Assembly: GCA_963818645.1 (NCBI GenBank)
Contig: CAWFTF010000002.1
Location: 62,001-126,000 of the forward strand
Direction: 5' to 3'
From: Gp6-AA40 sp963818645
GTDB lineage: Bacteria; Acidobacteriota; Vicinamibacteria; Vicinamibacterales; UBA2999
Length of the DNA stretch: 64,000 nucleotides
Made by a program: the position numbers and the translations under genes
The notes under the pieces: generated by a model
Seen by the model: only the letters and a program-made list of their open reading frames with translations
The model's database searches: none
What the model was told of the DNA's origin: nothing
Shown: in pieces, positions 62,418 through 64,000 of the stretch
Numbering within the stretch: the first letter of the stretch is position 1
How the letters are laid out: every line of letters starts with the position of its first letter

Positions 62418-63355
62418 CTCCTTACGTAGGCTGCGAGTACGCGCGGGAGCGGCTCGAGGGGCTCCTCGACGATGAGCTGTCTGTTGACGAACAGGTGCTC
62501 GTCGAGAGCCACGTGCGTTGGTGCCGGACGTGCGCCGATCGCATCGAAGACTTTCAGTTGATCGGGACGTCGATTCGAGTTGGTCCTCCCAAGCTGGCTC
62601 TCGCGAGAGAGGTGGAGCCTGCGTCGAGCGCCGTCTACTCGCGTGTGATGATGCGGATGCGCGCCGAGCGCGACCAGGCCTTCACAGTGCGGTTGCGGGA
62701 GATGTTTGCGGACATGCGGCTGCTGTGGCCGGCCCTCGGCGCGACGATGGCCGTGCTGGTATGCCTGAGCGTGGCGATTGGCGTCCTGAAGAGCACGTCA
62801 AGCGAACGGCCTTCGTCGCTGGCGACGAGACTCGAGGCTATGAACCCCGGGTCCGAAGCCAATCCGCTGCGTCCGGACAACAACGCGCGGGTCGATCGCT
62901 ACTTCGACAAGTTCGTGGACAGCGACCGTGCCGGCGGGATTTCGATTCCGCGAGTGATGGACGATGGCGCGTCGGTGGCAGGTATCCCCGGCGAAGAAGC
63001 CATGTTCACGATGGCAATGGTCGTCAATCGCGAAGGGCGTATCACGACTGCAGAGATGTTGAACTCCGAGCGTGGCAGCAACAACGCCGAGCGCGCGCTC
63101 CACGCCAACGAGGCGGTGCTCGACGCGGTGAGGCAGTCGCGATTCGCGCCGGCTCAGACGCCGATCGGCCGCACGGTTGCCGTCAATATGGTGTGGTTGA
63201 TCTTCGTCACCACGGTGCAGACGCCCGATCCTCAGACGCCCGTTCAGGTTGCTCCGGTGGTTGCGCGCACGCGACGGCTGCCGCCGGCCGACCCCGCCGT
63301 GCCGCTGCCAGTTGGACGTCAGTCGTCCCGCGTGAGCTCCTCACCGACGGCCTGA
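62414..63355 (+). CDS. zinc-finger anti-sigma factor fused to a TonB-C-like domain
   Basis: A 313-residue protein. The cytoplasmic zf-HC2 anti-sigma domain has H33-x3-C37-x2-C40 (with C7) in ESHVRWCRTCADR. One membrane helix is at about 104-124. The periplasmic part contains a TonB C-terminal-like module (MAMVVNREGRITTAEML, AVLDAVRQSRFAPAQTPIGRTVAV) and a Pro-rich tail. Coupled by overlap to the ECF sigma gene, it should hold that sigma inactive until an envelope signal arrives. The added TonB-like module is unusual for an anti-sigma factor. Confidence 0.88.
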   Translation: MTPYVGCEYARERLEGLLDDELSVDEQVLVESHVRWCRTCADRIEDFQLIGTSIRVGPPKLALAREVEPASSAVYSRVMMRMRAERDQAFTVRLREMFADMRLLWPALGATMAVLVCLSVAIGVLKSTSSERPSSLATRLEAMNPGSEANPLRPDNNARVDRYFDKFVDSDRAGGISIPRVMDDGASVAGIPGEEAMFTMAMVVNREGRITTAEMLNSERGSNNAERALHANEAVLDAVRQSRFAPAQTPIGRTVAVNMVWLIFVTTVQTPDPQTPVQVAPVVARTRRLPPADPAVPLPVGRQSSRVSSSPTA

Positions 63356-64000
63356 GGCCGCCGGCTCCGGCATTTCTCCTCTCGCACTCGCGGTGTTGTT
63401 GAGGGCATCTGTCGCCCGCAATGTGACGCCGCGCGCCACCGCATCACCCTCGAGCACGAGCTCGAACTGTTCGAAGCGCGAGTCGGCGATTCCGTCCTTC
63501 GGATAGACCGACTGCCACTTGTCCCCGTCGAGCGAGAAATCCACCTTTTGCACCGACGAGTTCGCGTCACGGACGTCGAACGCGATGGTCGCGCGGCCGT
63601 TGTCTCGTCGGACGGCAGTGACTGTGATCACCGGCGGAACGTTGTCGATCGCGAATGCTGTGCTCTCGCGCGCGCCGGAGAGCGCGTCGGCCGAGGAATT
63701 CGCCGGCAGATCCGACGCGACGATGCGGACGGTATAGCGGCCGTTGGGAACCGATGTCGTATCCCACACGAGGATCTGATCCGTCATCCCACGCTTGAGC
63801 AGCTTCCATGACGTCTCGCCTTCACGGCGATATGAGACGTCGTAGCTCAGGTCGTCGCCGTTGTCGTCCTCCGCCCGCCACACGAAGGTCATCAGCCCTT
63901 TCTCGTACACCCGTCGACCGAGGGAGGGCGATGAAGAGCCAGGCGCCTGATTGGCGCGCTTGTCCGGGAGATCGCCTTCGAAGCCAGCGATCTCCGGATC
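63341..64000 (-). CDS. C-terminal part of a large secreted Fn3-like protein (5' truncated by window edge)
   Basis: The frame is open to the window end, so at least 219 residues of a longer protein are present. Two beta-sandwich modules are visible. The first is Fn3-like (GLMTFVWRAEDDNGDDLSYDV, in parts; SWKLLKRGMTDQILVWDTTSVPNGRYTVRIVASD, in parts). The second begins VPPVITVTAVRRDNGRATIAFDVRDANSSV. Such modules close large NHL/propeller or surface proteins. It overlaps the 3' end of the convergent anti-sigma gene by 15 bp. Confidence 0.75.
   Translation of the reverse strand, partial: DPEIAGFEGDLPDKRANQAPGSSSPSLGRRVYEKGLMTFVWRAEDDNGDDLSYDVSYRREGETSWKLLKRGMTDQILVWDTTSVPNGRYTVRIVASDLPANSSADALSGARESTAFAIDNVPPVITVTAVRRDNGRATIAFDVRDANSSVQKVDFSLDGDKWQSVYPKDGIADSRFEQFELVLEGDAVARGVTLRATDALNNTASARGEMPEPAASGRR

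Overview
The window looks like chromosome of a high-GC, Gram-negative member of the Acidobacteriota, most likely the Vicinamibacteria lineage. This is inferred from gene content only: an Acidobacteria-type secreted VWFA protein, PknB-type kinases fused to TPR repeats, BamD and Mla outer-membrane systems, DUF1080 and DUF5996 proteins, and frequent GTG/TTG starts. No phage, plasmid, transposase, rRNA operon or CRISPR array is visible. There are two tRNA genes: Val(CAC) and Gly(CCC).

Layout. 0-9.6 kb: 3' end of mutL, then secreted enzymes (alpha/beta hydrolase, gamma-glutamyltransferase), DUF5996 and DUF3052-like proteins, a second (frameshifted) hydrolase, rarA and a TrmH-type rRNA methyltransferase. 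9.7-18.1 kb: greA, a patatin-like membrane protein without its catalytic serine, an acetyltransferase, argG, a phytase-like esterase, a broken GDSL esterase and a DHH phosphoesterase. 18.3-26 kb: VWFA protein, uvrB, then an Mla-type lipid transport operon (permease, ATPase, MCE protein) with YtxH and DUF948 proteins. 26-33 kb: RCK ion channel, tRNA-Val, upp, an amidohydrolase, hpt, an rpiB-deoC pair, a solute-binding protein and tRNA-Gly. 33-39.5 kb: sugar-nucleotide genes, pgsA, an ECF sigma factor, bamD. 39.6-45.5 kb: a tight minus-strand housekeeping operon aroC-def-fmt-rsmB-PASTA-rpe-ybgC. 45.6-56.2 kb: a less stable zone with a large sigma-54 activator, a Tat-exported amine oxidase, gene remnants, a di-heme peroxidase, a broken nuclease-fold gene, a Ser/Thr kinase and a truncated copy of the activator's 3' end. 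56.2-64 kb: glutaminase, DUF1080 protein, FrnE-type DsbA, two peptide ABC permeases, a TPR protein, an ECF sigma/anti-sigma pair, and a partial Fn3-like protein.

The most striking feature is not a gene. At least sixteen non-coding spots hold short arrays with an exact 7-bp period. They belong to several unrelated sequence families (GTAGGCR, GRACCGA, ACCAYCC/TGGTTGG, TTGGGAG, GARTCCC, AAGGTCA, CATTCTG). Units differ mostly by transitions. Many arrays form inverted pairs that can fold into hairpins, and they often touch or supply a stop codon or reach a start codon. They resemble in architecture the heptameric STRR repeats known from cyanobacteria. One related element has a 9-bp period and extends two convergent genes.

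Several genes carry single-base frameshifts (hydrolase, GDSL, mlaE 3' end, amidohydrolase, fmt, nuclease-fold gene). Because fmt and mlaE are among them, uncorrected sequencing indels are a likely cause for some.
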